This document shows, piece after piece, positions 1-12,767 of a stretch of DNA of 64,000 nt. The position numbers and the translations under genes are program-made. This stretch comes from Anaeramoeba flamelloides (taxonomy: Eukaryota; Metamonada; Anaeramoebidae), in assembly GCA_027625915.1 (NCBI GenBank), contig JANTQA010000012.1, forward strand, positions 13,540,501 to 13,604,500, written 5' to 3'. Under the pieces are notes generated by a model, which saw only the letters and a program-made list of their open reading frames with translations, ran no database searches and was not told the origin of the DNA. Positions within the stretch are counted from its first letter, which is position 1, and the number at the start of each line of letters is the position of its first letter.

Positions 1-689
1 CCAAACTTAATTTGTTTAAAGTTATCAAATTTCCAGCACGAAAACTGAGAACACCTTTTTGCTTTGCAAAATAATCAAATTTTGCAATACAAGACATGAG
101 AAAAAAAAAAAATTGTGAAAAATAAATATTTTTTTCATTTTTTTGAAATACAAAAAAACCTTTATCTTGTTTAAGGCCACAAGTTGACTTGGTGTTTGAC
201 AAATTGCAAATTTAAAATTTTTTTTCAACTTTTCTCTATTATTGGCTGAAGGGCAAAAACTATTCCTAATTTGTTTGCATTTTCCATTGATCTTATTTCT
301 TTTTTTTGACTTGAACACACAACAGTGGCTGTAGTAAATAAGAACCAGAAAAAGTTCTTCATTGCTCGCCTTTCATGTCGAAGGAGTTTATTGGATTTTT
401 ATTTTCCAAAGAAAATCAAGATTTGGTTGGTTCTATTCATATTTTTTGGTATAAATAAACCTAGTTAAAAGAAAAAATTCTTGTTTAGTATTTTCCACTC
501 ATAAATAAAAAAGGGGTGGTGTGTTGTTTATTAATGATAAAAATTTCAATTTTGCCTTGAAGTTCAAAATGGAAAACATCATAGAATTGGATAAGACTAC
601 ACTTGAATTGTCTTTGAAGATTGGTTTGTTTTCTCTTCATTCGGATAAAAACTTGTTTTGAGAAATTAATTGTTCAACAATTTTTTATT

Positions 690-900
690 AGATAATTGTT
701 AAGGAAGCATCACCCCAAATTTCCAAATTTTCTCATTTTTACTAATGACAAAAGGAGAATCAGAAAAAAAAACTTTTTTACTATGGTTGTGTATAGTTGA
801 TTTTTATTCTTCAAGAGAACAACCTGAAAAGTGATAGATTACAGTTTTTTTCTCATATGCTTTATTAAATATATCATAATAGAATGTTCAGTTGAATTAT
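690..900 (+). repeat. Dispersed repeat, second copy near 52.7 kb
   Basis: This stretch and 52690-52900 share the same ordered pieces in the same orientation: a start with TTAAGGAAG, then CTTTTTTACTATGGTTGT versus TTTTTTACTTTGGTTGT, a TGATTTTTATT block, and a final TAATAGAATGTTSAGTTGAATT block. The copies are diverged and contain small indels, so this is an old repeat. I see no coding capacity in it. Confidence 0.5.
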
Positions 901-990
901 ATGATCTACTTAAGTAATACTTGTATGGTTTTCCATTTGTATCAAATTTGGTCATTTTATTGTTGACTTTTACTATATCTTTGAAGGGAA

Positions 991-1672
991 AAATGTCAGA
1001 TTTAAAATACTAATTAATTCAAATAAACCCCAACAAATTTTTTGTTAATTTTCCATTTTTATAAATCCTTTTACCTGTTTCTTATCAAACAATCCAGGAC
1101 AAAGAATGTTTTTAAGAAAAACTAATTTTAGGGGGTTTCTTATTTCTTGACTTCATAAAATACTTTATTCAAAGCTTGGGCATAATAATTCCAAAAAGGA
1201 AAATTAAGTAAAAATTTTCAAATATTTATTTGAATTTATCAGTAAAAAAAATCTCAAAGAAAATCACTTTTATATCGTTATTCAATGTGGGTAAAAGATC
1301 ATAATTTTCTTGGTTATTTGAAATAACAAAGAAATCAGGAAAATAAATTCCTTTTACCATATTGGGTTATGGGATAAGGTTGTTTTTCTTTTAGATTTTT
1401 TTTACTGATAAATTCAAATAAATATTTGAAAATTTTTATATTATTTTTGATTTTACAAATTTTTTTATCATTGTTTTGAAAAAAGCATTTTATGAGTCAA
1501 AATGCTTAGAAACTTTGTAAAATTAGTTTGGCATTGGATTATTCTTTTTCCTGGACTGTTTAGTAAGAAACAGGTAATGTGATTTATTTTTGAAAAATTG
1601 AAAATGAATTAAAAATTTTTTAACATTTTTTTCAATTGATCAGTAATTTGAGAATATTTTAAATCTGAAATT
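991..1672. repeat. Long inverted-repeat element (MITE-like)
   Basis: Two arms of about 260 bases face each other around a spacer of about 140 bases. Left arm about 991-1256, right arm about 1398-1672. Matching blocks include TCAGATTTAAAATAC with its complement near 1657, ACCTGTTTCTTA with TAAGAAACAGGT near 1570, CAATCCAGGACAAAGAAT with the complement near 1545, and AAATATTTATTTGAATTTAT with the complement near 1420. The arms are imperfect. The shape fits a non-autonomous inverted-repeat transposon; no transposase is visible inside. Confidence 0.6.
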
Positions 1673-2582
1673 ACATCCTGTTTGAAAAAAAGACTAACCA
1701 ATTATTTTGAAGAAAGAGTCACTTTTGGATCTTAAAAATCAAACAAAACCATAACTAAATAAACAAGATAGTTTTCAGATCGAATTGTTCATTAACAAAA
1801 AAAAAAGTGAAAATGTTGACTTCTGGTGTATGACTCTTATTTTAATTGAACTTATACTAAAATTTAAAAAGGAGAAATAACGGTGACTTGGAAAAAAAAG
1901 AGACAATAAAGAATCTTTCAAAAATTTTTTTAAACAAGTTCGTGAAATATTTTAAATTTAAAGTTAATTTTTTCAATAATGATTGCAGAAAATGAATTAT
2001 TTTAACTAAAGTGAAATAACAATTGAAATTGATGATTATGATATCATTCATCCTACGCATTTGTATTGCTAGCTAATCTAATATGACAATAAGTTGAGAT
2101 CCAAGAGCATTCCTGAATTGATAAGTATTTTCAATGTAAATGTTCAGCCAACCTACCAACCAACTTGAACCCAAAGGATTATTAATATTTAGATCTGCCA
2201 CTGTTTTAATTTGTTTCTTTTAGTTTATTTTTCAAAATTGATTTTTTGAATGTTTTGAATATCTTACTATTTATCAAAACCCGAGTTTTCGAATACAAAA
2301 AGTTTTTAAATGAGCTTGAAATTTTAATTAGTATTACATTCGAATTACCTTTTAATACTTGAATGGGGGCCAATACCATACTTTCTAATTTTGAATATTA
2401 TTTAGAAGAACACCATAATTCGAAATAATGACACATTTTATTCTAAATTAATTACAAATTGAAAAAATAATAATAATAATAATAATCCATAAACATGCAA
2501 GGTTAGAAAAATATTAATATAAACATAATATATGGAAAAAATCATAAAATAATGAATTTCAAAGATTGGAAAAACAATAGAA

Positions 2583-2685
<103 letters not shown>

Positions 2686-4194
2686 CTCTTATTTTTACAA
2701 TAAAATACATTTTGTAACATTTTAGAGTTCAAGTTGATTAAACCATATTAAAAAAGTTTTAAACAAATCTATAAATAGTTTAAAAGTTCTAAAATAAAAT
2801 AAATTTTTATTTAACAGAATTCATAAGAATTATATCAAAAATAATATTGATAGTTTAGTAAGATAAAAACATTAATTGATTTATAATTTTATTAATACTC
2901 AAAAGTTATCAACAGGAAAACATATCAAGAAAGGTAAAATAATAAATAAAAACAAATTTAATCATTAAATAAATAAAATTGTTTAATAATATCAAAATTA
3001 TATGAACAAAAAAATGAAAAATATTTGTAAGATATTATGTTATTGGATAAATATTTATATATGACAAATACTAATGAAACCCGAAAATTTTATTTCTGTT
3101 AATAGAATTTTGAAAAAAATATTAAATAGAATTAAAAAAACAAAAATTATTTTCTGAGAACCTTTAAAATATTGAGATTTAAATAACATCTGTCAATATA
3201 TATATATTTCAATAACAATTTCATATTAATTGAATAAAATATAAAAAAAAAAAACAAATAAAATCGATTTAATTAAAGATTTTGTAAAAAATTACATAAG
3301 TAAAAAAACAAAAATAACTCTTAAAATTACTTATTATTATTTTTTCTTATTAAATAGCATTTGTTTTTAAAATATTAATCGTATACATTATTTTAAACAC
3401 CCATTTGGAGACAAAAACCTTAAATGGAATTTAAGGCACATAAAAAAGACACACTTATTTGGGTTCAAAAAAAAAACAAAATATCACTAAAAAATATTCA
3501 AAAAAATGTACATTAATTCGATTATATTTTTCAATTTCAATTTTATTGAAATTTTGTCTCTATTAGTGGTAATTCCTTCTCTCATCATAATTGTTTTTAT
3601 TCCCTTTTTTTTTATTTTTTTGGAAAGATTATAACTGGAGAGTAACATTTTATTTTATAATAAACAAACCAATATTTCTTCTGGTCTATGATATAAAGTA
3701 TATGTCACATTCAAATGGAACTTGTTAATAAAAAACTTGTTATTCAAAAATTATAAACAATTTTACGTTTATTTGAAATATTTTCATCTAAAAAAACCCA
3801 AATTTTGCTAATATTATATATTTTCTTATTATCAGGTTCTTTTCAAGATATTTGAAAATATAAAAAGCTCATTTTAATTTTAATATAATTCCTGAATAAA
3901 GGTTATATTTTTTTTACTTTTTGAAAAACAAGTCTTTTGAACAAAAAATTTCAAATAAATTATCTTTTTACAATATTTCTCAAATTTTGAGAAAAAACAG
4001 TTATTTTTATAAGTTAAACTTGATTAAAACCCCATTTCAAAAATTATGACCCACCTTTAATAATAAATTTTATATATAATATATCTTTTAGTATTCAAGA
4101 ACAACATATAATGAAATCTTATTGGTAATTCACTATTAAATCATTCTAAATATATAAAAACCTGATATTTAATAAATTAAAAAAAAATAAAATC

Positions 4195-4408
4195 AAAAAC
4201 TAAAAAAATTGAGTAACAATTTGTGAAATGAGCATTTCCAATTTTTTATTACTGAAATTTCACTGAAAAAAAGTTAACAAGAAGATATTTTACTCATAAT
4301 TAAAATCATTTTAAAAGACATTACATAATCTCAATTTTCTAAATGATTATTTATCTTTTAGAAGAGCTTTTTTTTTTCTACAGGATCTTTTGAAAAAAAA
4401 AGTCACAT

Positions 4409-4447
<39 letters not shown>

Positions 4448-4760
4448 AAAATAAAATTTTGAAAAAGCATAACAAATGATTCTGATCCAAAAATTTGAAA
4501 ATTTATTTTTTGATAAGAATACGGGATAAACCCTCAAAACAACTCCCATAAACATTATAAAGCCAGTAAATTTTTTTGTAGATTAGTTTGTATAAAAGGT
4601 AAATATTATATTAATGAAAACCTTTGAATTATATTGGTCCAAAAAATCTGTGTCCAGATGATTAAAACCAATATCTCAAATTAGACTAATTTCGTTTTTT
4701 TTTTTTTTTTTTACATTCTTGTATATATACACAACGAATAATTAAATATTCAATGATAAA
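4195..4760 (+). repeat. Dispersed A-rich repeat, copy 1
   Basis: Shares ordered blocks with 14755-15420, and more weakly with 23960-24430 and 60500-60860: a GAGTmACAATTTgTGAAATrAG start, TTTTTTATTACTGAA, ACTGAAAAAAgGTTwrCAAGAAGAT, CATTTTAAAAGACATTACATA, a poly-A/poly-T centre, and a TTTGAAAATwTwTTTTTTGATA block. The poly-A (4409-4445) inside is a pure A run. No terminal repeats or frames are clear, so the class is unknown. Confidence 0.5.
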
Positions 4761-6252
4761 ACTTGGATTAAATCAATTTTGAAGTTAAAATACTTTATAT
4801 TTTACGTAATCTTTAAACACGGAAAAGGGTTTACCTTGAAATTTTTATAATTTTTTGAATTATTTAATAAATTTATTGTATTTTTATTGATAGATTTTTA
4901 AACTTGAGTACTAAATCCCACCCTGTGTGGTGTTTATTTATTACATTATTTTACTTTCAATTCTCAAAAAGAATTTTCATTCTGAAGCAATTGGTCATAT
5001 AAAACAAAACTAATTTGAAAGTTCCAAACACTTAAAAACAAGGCAACCTAAAAAAAAACAAAAACAGATTTTGGTTGAAAAATTTATAAAAAATTACTTT
5101 TAAGGGAATTTCAAGAACAAGTTCAAGTTTGAATACATCCTAAACTTGTAAAAGTAACTGTAAAAACGATATTTATTCCAACTTGGGGAATTTTTGGTGT
5201 TTATACATATTGAAATGTTAAATTAGGAAATATATATAAGCAATTTTTGGCAGAATCTCAGAAAAGCAAATTTGTGGGAACTATACATTTTTTTTAAAAG
5301 AAATTCTCTATGTGTAAATTTAACGGAGATTAGTAAACTCTTTCAAGAATATTTTTATCTTCAATTTCATATATTTTCACCTGAAAACCTCGTCCTTAAA
5401 TTGGATAGATATTTTATTTGAAAACAAAAAATCTATTCTGAAAAAATTTAAAAAAAAAAAGAAAAAATTTATCTTTTTGATCTTGAATTTTATTTGGTTT
5501 TCTTTTTTTAATCATACAACATCGATCTCTATCGAAAATTTTTTTTCAATCTTGTTGTTTCCAATGATCTTTGAAAGTCTTGAACATTCCACAAAAAAGA
5601 AACACAATCTAAATTTGCGTCACTAGCCAATTTATTATTCAGGTGCTTTTGAGATAATATTATTTAAAAGAACTTATTAAAAAACACCAAGATGAAATAA
5701 GGTGTTTCCAAAGAGAATAATATCAACACACGTCTTACTTCTCCAAAAGGATTTTAGTAATTTTTCAAAAAATTTAATAAAACAAAAAATACCCTTCAAA
5801 CTAATTTAAAGGAAAATAAAAAAAAAAACGAAACTCCAAACAAAACCTATGGTTGTAAGAATAATAACCACAAAGAAAAAAAAAGTCTTAAATATTAAAG
5901 AACCATTCCTAATCATTTAATTAGAGATAAAAAATTTTTTAAGACAAAACAAAACATTTTTCCAAAAAGATTTCCTGACAAATGTTTTAAGAGTTATTTT
6001 TCGATTTCAAAAAGATTAATAATTGAGTTAAGCTTCTGCAACACAAGGAACAAAAACTTAATTGATTTGTTTAAACATTACTGTCAATTTTAAAAACAGA
6101 AAATTAAAATTTGAGTGGAAAAAATTGCAAAATTTTCCATTTTATTTTCCATTTTCTTTTTTTGTTTTGAGTCAAATAACAAATATTGTTTTTTCGAACC
6201 TAGCCTTTTTGTCTTGAACTAACCAAACAATTTACAAGAGAAAATATAATCA

Positions 6253-7881
6253 ATGGGACAGACGTCAAGCACATTTGACAATATACCAAAACTGAGCAAA
6301 AAAAAACTCGCAGCTCGAATCAAGAAATTGGATCACAACAATGAAAACATCTTGCTTGTTCTTCCATCTACAATTATTATTGAGGCAAACAAAAAAGCGA
6401 TTGGTTTGTTAGGAGCGACAAAAAAAACAATAATTAACAAATCTATCAAGAACTTTCTGCCCAAGAACCAGCCGCATTTGTATTATTCCACGGAGAATTT
6501 TTTATTGGAAATGGGAAAAAAAATTATCAAAACAAAATATCGGTATTTGGATATTATCTTTGCATTAAAAAAATTGGAGAAAACAAACAAGGAGATTCGA
6601 TCCCCAACCAATGACGAAAACAAAAAAGAAGATGACAAAAAGAAAGTAAAACAAAAACAAAACAAATTTAATGAAAAAGAAAGAAAAAAAAGAAAAAAAA
6701 GAAAAAACAGAAATAAAAAAAAAAAAAAAAAAAAAAAAAAGGCCAAACTAATCTGGGTAAATGCAGTGATCATCCCCTTTTTAGTAAATTTCAAACTTTA
6801 TTATGAAATCTGGTTTCGGACAACAGCAAAACCAAAACCTCTAATTCGAAAAAGTGGGACGATTCAGCACTTGACTGAAAAATGTTATAATTTACAAAAA
6901 GAAACAAAGAAAATCCAGAAAAATTTCCACAATTACCCCTTGGATGAAAAAATGGAAAAAATTACCAAGCCCCTAAAATTGTATGTTTCCAAAAACAATT
7001 TGTTGCACTCCCAAATAGAAAAAATTAAAATCCAAATTAATGAGTTAAAGAATTTAGTCACATTGAGATCAGTCTCATTTTTAAAAGAAATGAATGAAAG
7101 TAATGAAAGCCAAAATCTGGATCAAAATGGCGACCAAGCAAAGAAGAAGAATACACCAAGCCAAAACACACAACAAAGTGACGGCTACCAACAGGAGATC
7201 AACAATTATCTGAAGGAATTAAATTTAAAAAATAAAAAGCTGGAATTTGAAATCAAAAAAAGACATGGAACAAGTATCTCAAGCCAAATAATGTATCGTG
7301 TCCAGTCAATAACAACCAAATCAAATATATTTTTACAAGAAAAAAACAAATTACTAAACAAATTACAAGTGATCGAAAATCAAACTACCAAGAAAACTCG
7401 AAAATTTGAAACTCTTTACCAAAGACACTACAAAATGATCTCAAAATTGGAAAACTTTCAAATACTAGTCAATGTGAAAGAAGGACTAAATAAAATGTTA
7501 GACGAATCTAAACAGAACATAAATTCCATTTTAAATCTAGTGAAATCAAATAAAGTTGATAACCAATTACAAAGAGATCGCCTCACACTATCAAACCAGT
7601 TGAAAAAAATCACTCATAAAAACAATCAATTAATTATTGAAATTAATAAAATAAAATCCCGTTACAACGAGTTCAAGGAATCAACAGAATCAGATTTGGT
7701 TAATATATACCATGTACGTTTGCTCCCATTTTCATTTTATTCACTAACTTTTACTTATTATATATATATATATTTGATTTGTTGGTTTATTTTTATTGTA
7801 TTTTTGTTTCCCAAACACTGTTTTTTTAACAATACCATTTTTCAAATTTTTGTGAACTCATCACAAACACCCACAAAATAA
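6253..7881 (+). CDS. N-myristoylated PAS-domain coiled-coil protein
   Basis: The start fits N-myristoylation: MGQTSS has Gly2 and Ser6. Residues about 30-105 plus 163-195 read as one PAS fold, with a core around LPSTIIIEANKKAIGLLG and a closing strand around IWVNAVIIPF; a Lys-rich tract (about 115-162) is inserted between them. From about 205 to 470 the protein is a predicted long coiled coil rich in Lys, Asn and Gln. The family suggests a membrane-anchored sensory or scaffold role; ligand and partner are unknown. The open frame runs to 7881, but the last 55 residues are T-rich and hydrophobic, and a good donor (CAT then GTACGT) lies at 7713/7714. I think coding ends there and splices to a short exon; candidate acceptors near 7905 and 7931 fall at the edge of an inverted-repeat element. 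The PAS call is fairly firm and the C-terminus uncertain. Confidence 0.8.
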   Translation: MGQTSSTFDNIPKLSKKKLAARIKKLDHNNENILLVLPSTIIIEANKKAIGLLGATKKTIINKSIKNFLPKNQPHLYYSTENFLLEMGKKIIKTKYRYLDIIFALKKLEKTNKEIRSPTNDENKKEDDKKKVKQKQNKFNEKERKKRKKRKNRNKKKKKKKKKAKLIWVNAVIIPFLVNFKLYYEIWFRTTAKPKPLIRKSGTIQHLTEKCYNLQKETKKIQKNFHNYPLDEKMEKITKPLKLYVSKNNLLHSQIEKIKIQINELKNLVTLRSVSFLKEMNESNESQNLDQNGDQAKKKNTPSQNTQQSDGYQQEINNYLKELNLKNKKLEFEIKKRHGTSISSQIMYRVQSITTKSNIFLQEKNKLLNKLQVIENQTTKKTRKFETLYQRHYKMISKLENFQILVNVKEGLNKMLDESKQNINSILNLVKSNKVDNQLQRDRLTLSNQLKKITHKNNQLIIEINKIKSRYNEFKESTESDLVNIYHVRLLPFSFYSLTFTYYIYIYLICWFIFIVFLFPKHCFFNNTIFQIFVNSSQTPTK

Positions 7882-7931
7882 ATTGAAAAATGAAATTTTG
7901 CTAAAGAAAAGGAAAAATCATTTTTTTGTAG

Positions 7932-8118
7932 CACTACTTGTATTTGAATTGTAAATTGGAAAAAATTTTCACTTCCTTTTCCCATATTTTTCATTTACTA
8001 AATAGAATTCCCAAAGAAGAAAGGTGTTGTTTGTGGTTTCGATCTCTATTTGAAAAAGGAAAATCTGGACAATGAAGTGAAAAATTTTTCCGTTTATAAT
8101 TTAAATACCTGTATAAAG
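7932..8118. repeat. Palindromic MITE family B, copy 1
   Basis: Terminal inverted repeats of about 40 bases: left ACTTGTATTTGAATTGTAA and ATTTTCACTTC, right GAAGTGAAAAATTTTTCC and TTTAAATACCTGTAT. The family is seen again at about 18000-18163, 31502-31676 and 34330-34480, each with the inner mirror TTCACTTCATTTTCC / GGAAAATGAAGTGAA. This copy starts directly at the 3' end of the PAS gene and may supply its last acceptor or terminator. Confidence 0.7.
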
Positions 8119-9928
8119 AATCCTATGACTTTAACAATGTATCTCACTTTTATAACGAATTTCCCCTTTAAAGCTGCTTGAAAGGGTTGTAAATTGTATA
8201 AAAGTTTGAAAAGACTTGAAAGTTTTATAAAAGTTATGAGATTTTTTGTAGTGTGTTTTGGGGTTATAATACATACCTTAAAAAGAAATATTTATTGTTT
8301 TTTGAATCACTAATGTAATATATTTTGAGATTTCTTTTTCGAAAAATGGTCATAAAAAACCAGAAATATTTAGTCACATAATATACAAAAATAAATGAAT
8401 TTGCCAATTTTTATTCCCAAAATTTCTTAACAGCCTGTACGAGATTAATAGTGTTTTTGAAGAAATCTAAAATTTTATTTTTTTACTCTTGGTTTCACAA
8501 GGTTTTGACAAATAATTTGTGAATTGATAATAAAAAACCACAAAATAGAACAACAGTTGAAAGTGGTTAAAACTATTATGTTTATCAATTTTTTGATTAG
8601 AACCAAATTTTATTTTTGTGAATTTTTGTAAATTTTTTGTGAATAACCAAAATGAATATACTTTTTTATGCCTGTACAACAATATTTAAAGGATAACTAT
8701 TAATTCCATTTTTTTTTTTAAATACAAATAATTCTCTTTCAAATTAGACTATATGATGCTTTTTTTTTTTATTTTGATTTGAAATTTATTTACAACTCCC
8801 CTTTTTATATTTTTTTATTATTTTTAATTCTAATATATTCATTTTAAAAAAATTTTTTTGAACATCCTTAATACAGTCAACATATCCAATCGGTACCATT
8901 TTCAGTTCATATTGAAAATTTTTTTGGTCATACTTTCTAAAAAGTACTTAATTATCATTTTTTAGGAATCAAATGTTAAATACTCAAAAATAACTGTTAT
9001 TTCAATTTTTAATAAAAACTTTGAAAAAGTAAAGTTGTTTCTCGTATTAAAAATTTTTGATTAGATTTTTTGTAATTATTCTATATTTTAGGCAAGATTA
9101 TAGTTTATGTGAATACTTTTTTTTATAAAATGAAAAGAGAAAAAATTATTATTTTTAAATAAATAAAAGAAAAAGAGAAAAAAATGAAAGAGAGTAGGAT
9201 TTCTTGATAAGTATTAATTGCTCAAGAGCTCTTAATCGGTTAAAGAAAGAGTTTTAAAGCGAATAAATTTGTGACTTCTATTTCAAAGAGTATTCAAAAG
9301 AACCTTCGAATTACAGTCATTAGAAGTATTTTAAACTCAATTTAGTTTTCTGGAATGAAAGAGAGTCTAAAAAATAATTAAAAAAAAAGAAAAAAACTTT
9401 ATTGAAAAGGTTTTTTATTGTACCCTAAGTGTTGGATGATGATTGGTTGTTATCCTTTTATGTACAAAATTTTCTTGATTATCACCATAATTTATTTAAA
9501 TGAAGAGGTCAAAATATTTGATCAAGTTTAGATCAAATAAAATAGATACTTTATTAACTTTTAAATTAGATCTTTATAAATAGGGTACATCTATGAAGTC
9601 CTGAGTTTTTAATAAGATTTGATTTTTGAAATTTTCTTTCAATTTTTATTATTTATTTATTTTTTTTCTTTTTATTTATTGTTTTGTTGTTTCCCAAAAC
9701 TTTTTTTTTACAAAATCCCTGTAAAAGATACCTTCTTGACAACATAAACCCAGCCCAAGTAACGACTCCACAAATCATATATAAAATTACATTGAACTCA
9801 CTTCAGATCAGTTTCAAATTACATCATTTTAAATCCTTTCTCTTAAGTTGCTTTAGTTCTATTTGTTTAAGATCTAGTAAGAAAAGTTATTTTTAAGATA
9901 AAATTATGAACAATTTTACCAATTCTAA
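8119..9928. other. Intergenic, no gene seen
   Basis: AT-rich spacer. Positions 8155-8260 share GTTGTAAA, GTCTTSAAG and GATTTTTTGTAGTG blocks with 50735-50900, so this is another dispersed repeat. The small open frames (for example 8467-8682 minus, 9684-9896 plus) have no coding character. Confidence 0.5.
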
Positions 9929-10047
9929 ATGATTTTTTATTCCTTTAACCCCCTCAAAGACTTAAAAAAAAAGCAAAAAGGGGAGGGCTCAAATAACTTA
10001 AGGAACCTAAGGAACCCAAAAAACTTGGAAAGAGAAATTTGGAAAAG
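9929..10047 (+). CDS. Possible first exon of the RGS-DUF547 gene
   Basis: An ATG at 9929 opens a frame of 39 codons with mixed, non-T-rich composition (Lys, Asn, Leu, Arg, Glu), ending in AAAAG followed by GTAAAAG, a good donor. It sits 276 bases upstream of the first confident exon of the RGS gene. The problem is phase: this exon would end in phase 2, while the next exon at 10324 looks open only in phase 0 after its TAG acceptor. Either a small exon is missing, the acceptor differs, or this is not part of the gene. Confidence 0.3.
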
Positions 10048-10323
10048 GTAAAAGTCTAAAAAATAAAAAGAGTTTTTATTTGAAAATAAATTCAAGATAA
10101 TAAAATAATAAAATGTATAAAATAATATCTTTTTTTTTTTTTTTTTTACTTTAAAAGAAATAATTTTATTTTGTTTTTTACTATTGAAAATTATTATTAT
10201 CACTTTTAATTTTTTATAATATACTGACTTGTACAAAAAAATTATTTTTTTTCTTCTTATTATTAATATTTTCTTATATCTATTTATATTAATATCATTA
10301 TCTAAAAAATATAAACTCAATAG

Positions 10324-12531
10324 GAAGATAATGAAACTTCGAAAAAATCAAAATTATTAAACCCAATTCTGGAAATAGTTAAAATAAGTAGCACAACCCA
10401 GGATGATTTTTTATTAGTAAGTAAGTTTTCAAAAATTGAAAAAAGAGGCAACAATGTAAAAGAAATATATAATAATGATGAAAATAAATTAAATGTAAAC
10501 AATTTCATTCCAATTCAAATGGATGATGATAGTGTAATTCATTCATATTCTTCAAGGTAATTATTATTAATTTTCCAAACATAAAAATCTCGTTTTGATT
10601 TTACATTTAATAAAATTAATTTGAAAAATACAAAACAAAAATTCATTTTAATCTTATACTTGTTTTAAAAATTATACAACACAAACCATAGCCAACTTTT
10701 TGAAAAAAATAATAAATTTGAAGAATACAATTTTAAAAGTTTTTATAAAAATCAAAGAAAAAAAGTAAAAACTTTTAAAGATGTTCTGAAAGAAAAAACA
10801 TTAGAAGAATTATTTAAATACCCACTTGGTATCCAATATTATAAAGAATATCTTTCCGAAAGAATGTTGATTGAACCCTTTTTATTCTATTGTGATTTGC
10901 AAGAATTTAAGAGCTACTATAATGAAGAAGTATATATTTTTATTAATTTTATTTTTTTTTCTAATTTATTTCTTATTAAACTATCAATTACCGAGATACT
11001 GATAAATTTATCGATCTATTTATTTATATATCTATCCATTAATAAATCTATCGATCTGTATATTTATCTATAAAATCTATTTATTTATATATTTATCACT
11101 CTACCCACTCATATTTAAATCTATCTGTTCATTTATATAAAACAATTTAATTATAATATTTACCATGATAACTAATAGAATTCAGTTCAATTGATAATAA
11201 GGTTATTCAAAGATTATATTTATAAAACCTCGACCTTTTCGGTTGATATTAAAGAAGAACTAAGAAACAAAATAATTAAAAAATGGACCCACAAAAATGA
11301 AAAAAGTGTCGATATGTTTGATGAAATTGAAGAAAATATTTATCAACTTGTTTCAAAAAAATATTTTAATGAATTTCAAACCAGTTATTTATATTCTGAA
11401 CTTGAAAAATGTATAATTACTAAAAATTATAAATATGTAAATAATAACTATTTTGATGGAGAATTAAGTTCAGAAATGATTAGTCATGAAACATTAAATT
11501 CAAACATCAAATATAATAAAAAAATTGAAAAGCAAAAAGAAGAAGTCGAAAAATATAAAGAAGTAGAAAGAGAAATCAAAAAAGAAATTGAGTATGGAAA
11601 AGAGAAAGAAAAAGAAAAAGAGAAAGAGAAAGAAAAAGAAAAAGAAAACAAGATTGAAAAAGAGATTGAAAAAGAGATTGAAAAAGAAAAAGAGAAAGAA
11701 AACAAAAAAGAGAAAGAAAAGGAAAAAGATAATAAGAAGAGCAACAACAAAAAAGATTTATGTAAAATTGTTATAAATTTAATTACTCAATTAATTAAAA
11801 TGTTAAATCTGAATTTTGTTGATAATTTTGGTAGTATAGATTGTGAAAAAATAACTTTATCGATCCGTTTCAAAAAATTTCTCGTTGATTTATCAGAACT
11901 GCAAACAATTGATTTAGAACAATTAGCACAGGAAAACCATTCCACAAAGCAATGCTTTTTTATAAATCTATATAACACTTTATTTGTACATTCATTATTA
12001 AAAAACGAAATACCAAATAATTATAATTCCTATAAGCACCTTTTAAGTTACAGTAAATACAATCTAGGCGGATCAATAATTAGCTTGGCTGACATTAAAT
12101 TTGGTATTTTTAAATTAGTTTCATTTAAAAAGCATTACGTATTATCACAAGAATTAAAAAAACTCCAGTTTGATACACCAGATCCTAGAATCCATTTTTC
12201 TTTGATTTCTCTCACTTCCCATTCACCCATTCTAGACATTTTTTATGTTGAGAATTTATTTAAAAAATTAAATGAAATGACAAAAATTTTTATATTAAAA
12301 CATGTTATAATTGATAAGGAAAAAGAAGTTATTACCTTGCCTCCAATTTTTACTAAATATTATTCCGATTTTGGTTTAAACGTTGCCCAATCTATCTTTT
12401 GGATTCAAAATTTTTTAAAATCAAATAATCAGTTGAATTTGATAAATTATTCAATAAAATCTCATAAATTAGAAATAATCCAAGAAATTAAATTTATTTC
12501 AAAAGAGGATTTAAAAAAATATAAATTATAA
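10324..12531 (+). CDS. RGS-DUF547 signalling protein (spliced)
   Basis: Exons I assign: 10324-10556, 10692-10929 and 11179-12531, with GTAATT and GTATAT donors, AG acceptors and phases that agree, giving 607 residues plus a missing start. Residues about 105-238 form an RGS domain split by the second intron: LEELFKYPLGIQYYKEYL and MLIEPFLFYCDLQEFKSYY before it, LFKDYIYKTST and FQTSYLYSEL after it. A Lys/Glu tract follows (about 270-350), then DUF547 (about 410-550): FFINLYNTLFVHSLL, LGGSIISLADIKFGI, DPRIHFSLISLTSHSP and LPPIFTKYYSDFG. RGS domains speed GTP hydrolysis by G-alpha subunits; DUF547 has no settled function. The true start is unknown (see 9929-10047). Domain calls are firm, exon ends good, N-terminus open. 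Confidence 0.85.
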
Positions 12532-12767
12532 TCAATTATGAAATCATTTTTTATTTATTTTTAATTGAAACAATCGTTTTGAGATTCATATTATTTTAAA
12601 TAAAATTGGTAAATTTTATTGTTTTTTTAAGATATTTAATTTTTTTAATTGAAAATAACTTGGAAATAAAAAAAAATAAAATAAAATTTACTGTATTTTG
12701 ATTTTTTTTAGATTTAATTATTTATTTTTATTTAATACAATTTATTTTTTATATTTTTTTAATTATT

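Noticed and set aside
25-318. 97-codon minus frame near the left edge
   Set aside because: Lys/Phe-rich, no domain, no splice or neighbour support in AT-rich DNA.
11484-11776. Open frames opposite and overlapping the Lys/Glu tract of the RGS-DUF547 gene
   Set aside because: They arise because GAAAAAGAGAAA repeats are open in every register; composition is Phe/Ser or Lys/Arg only.
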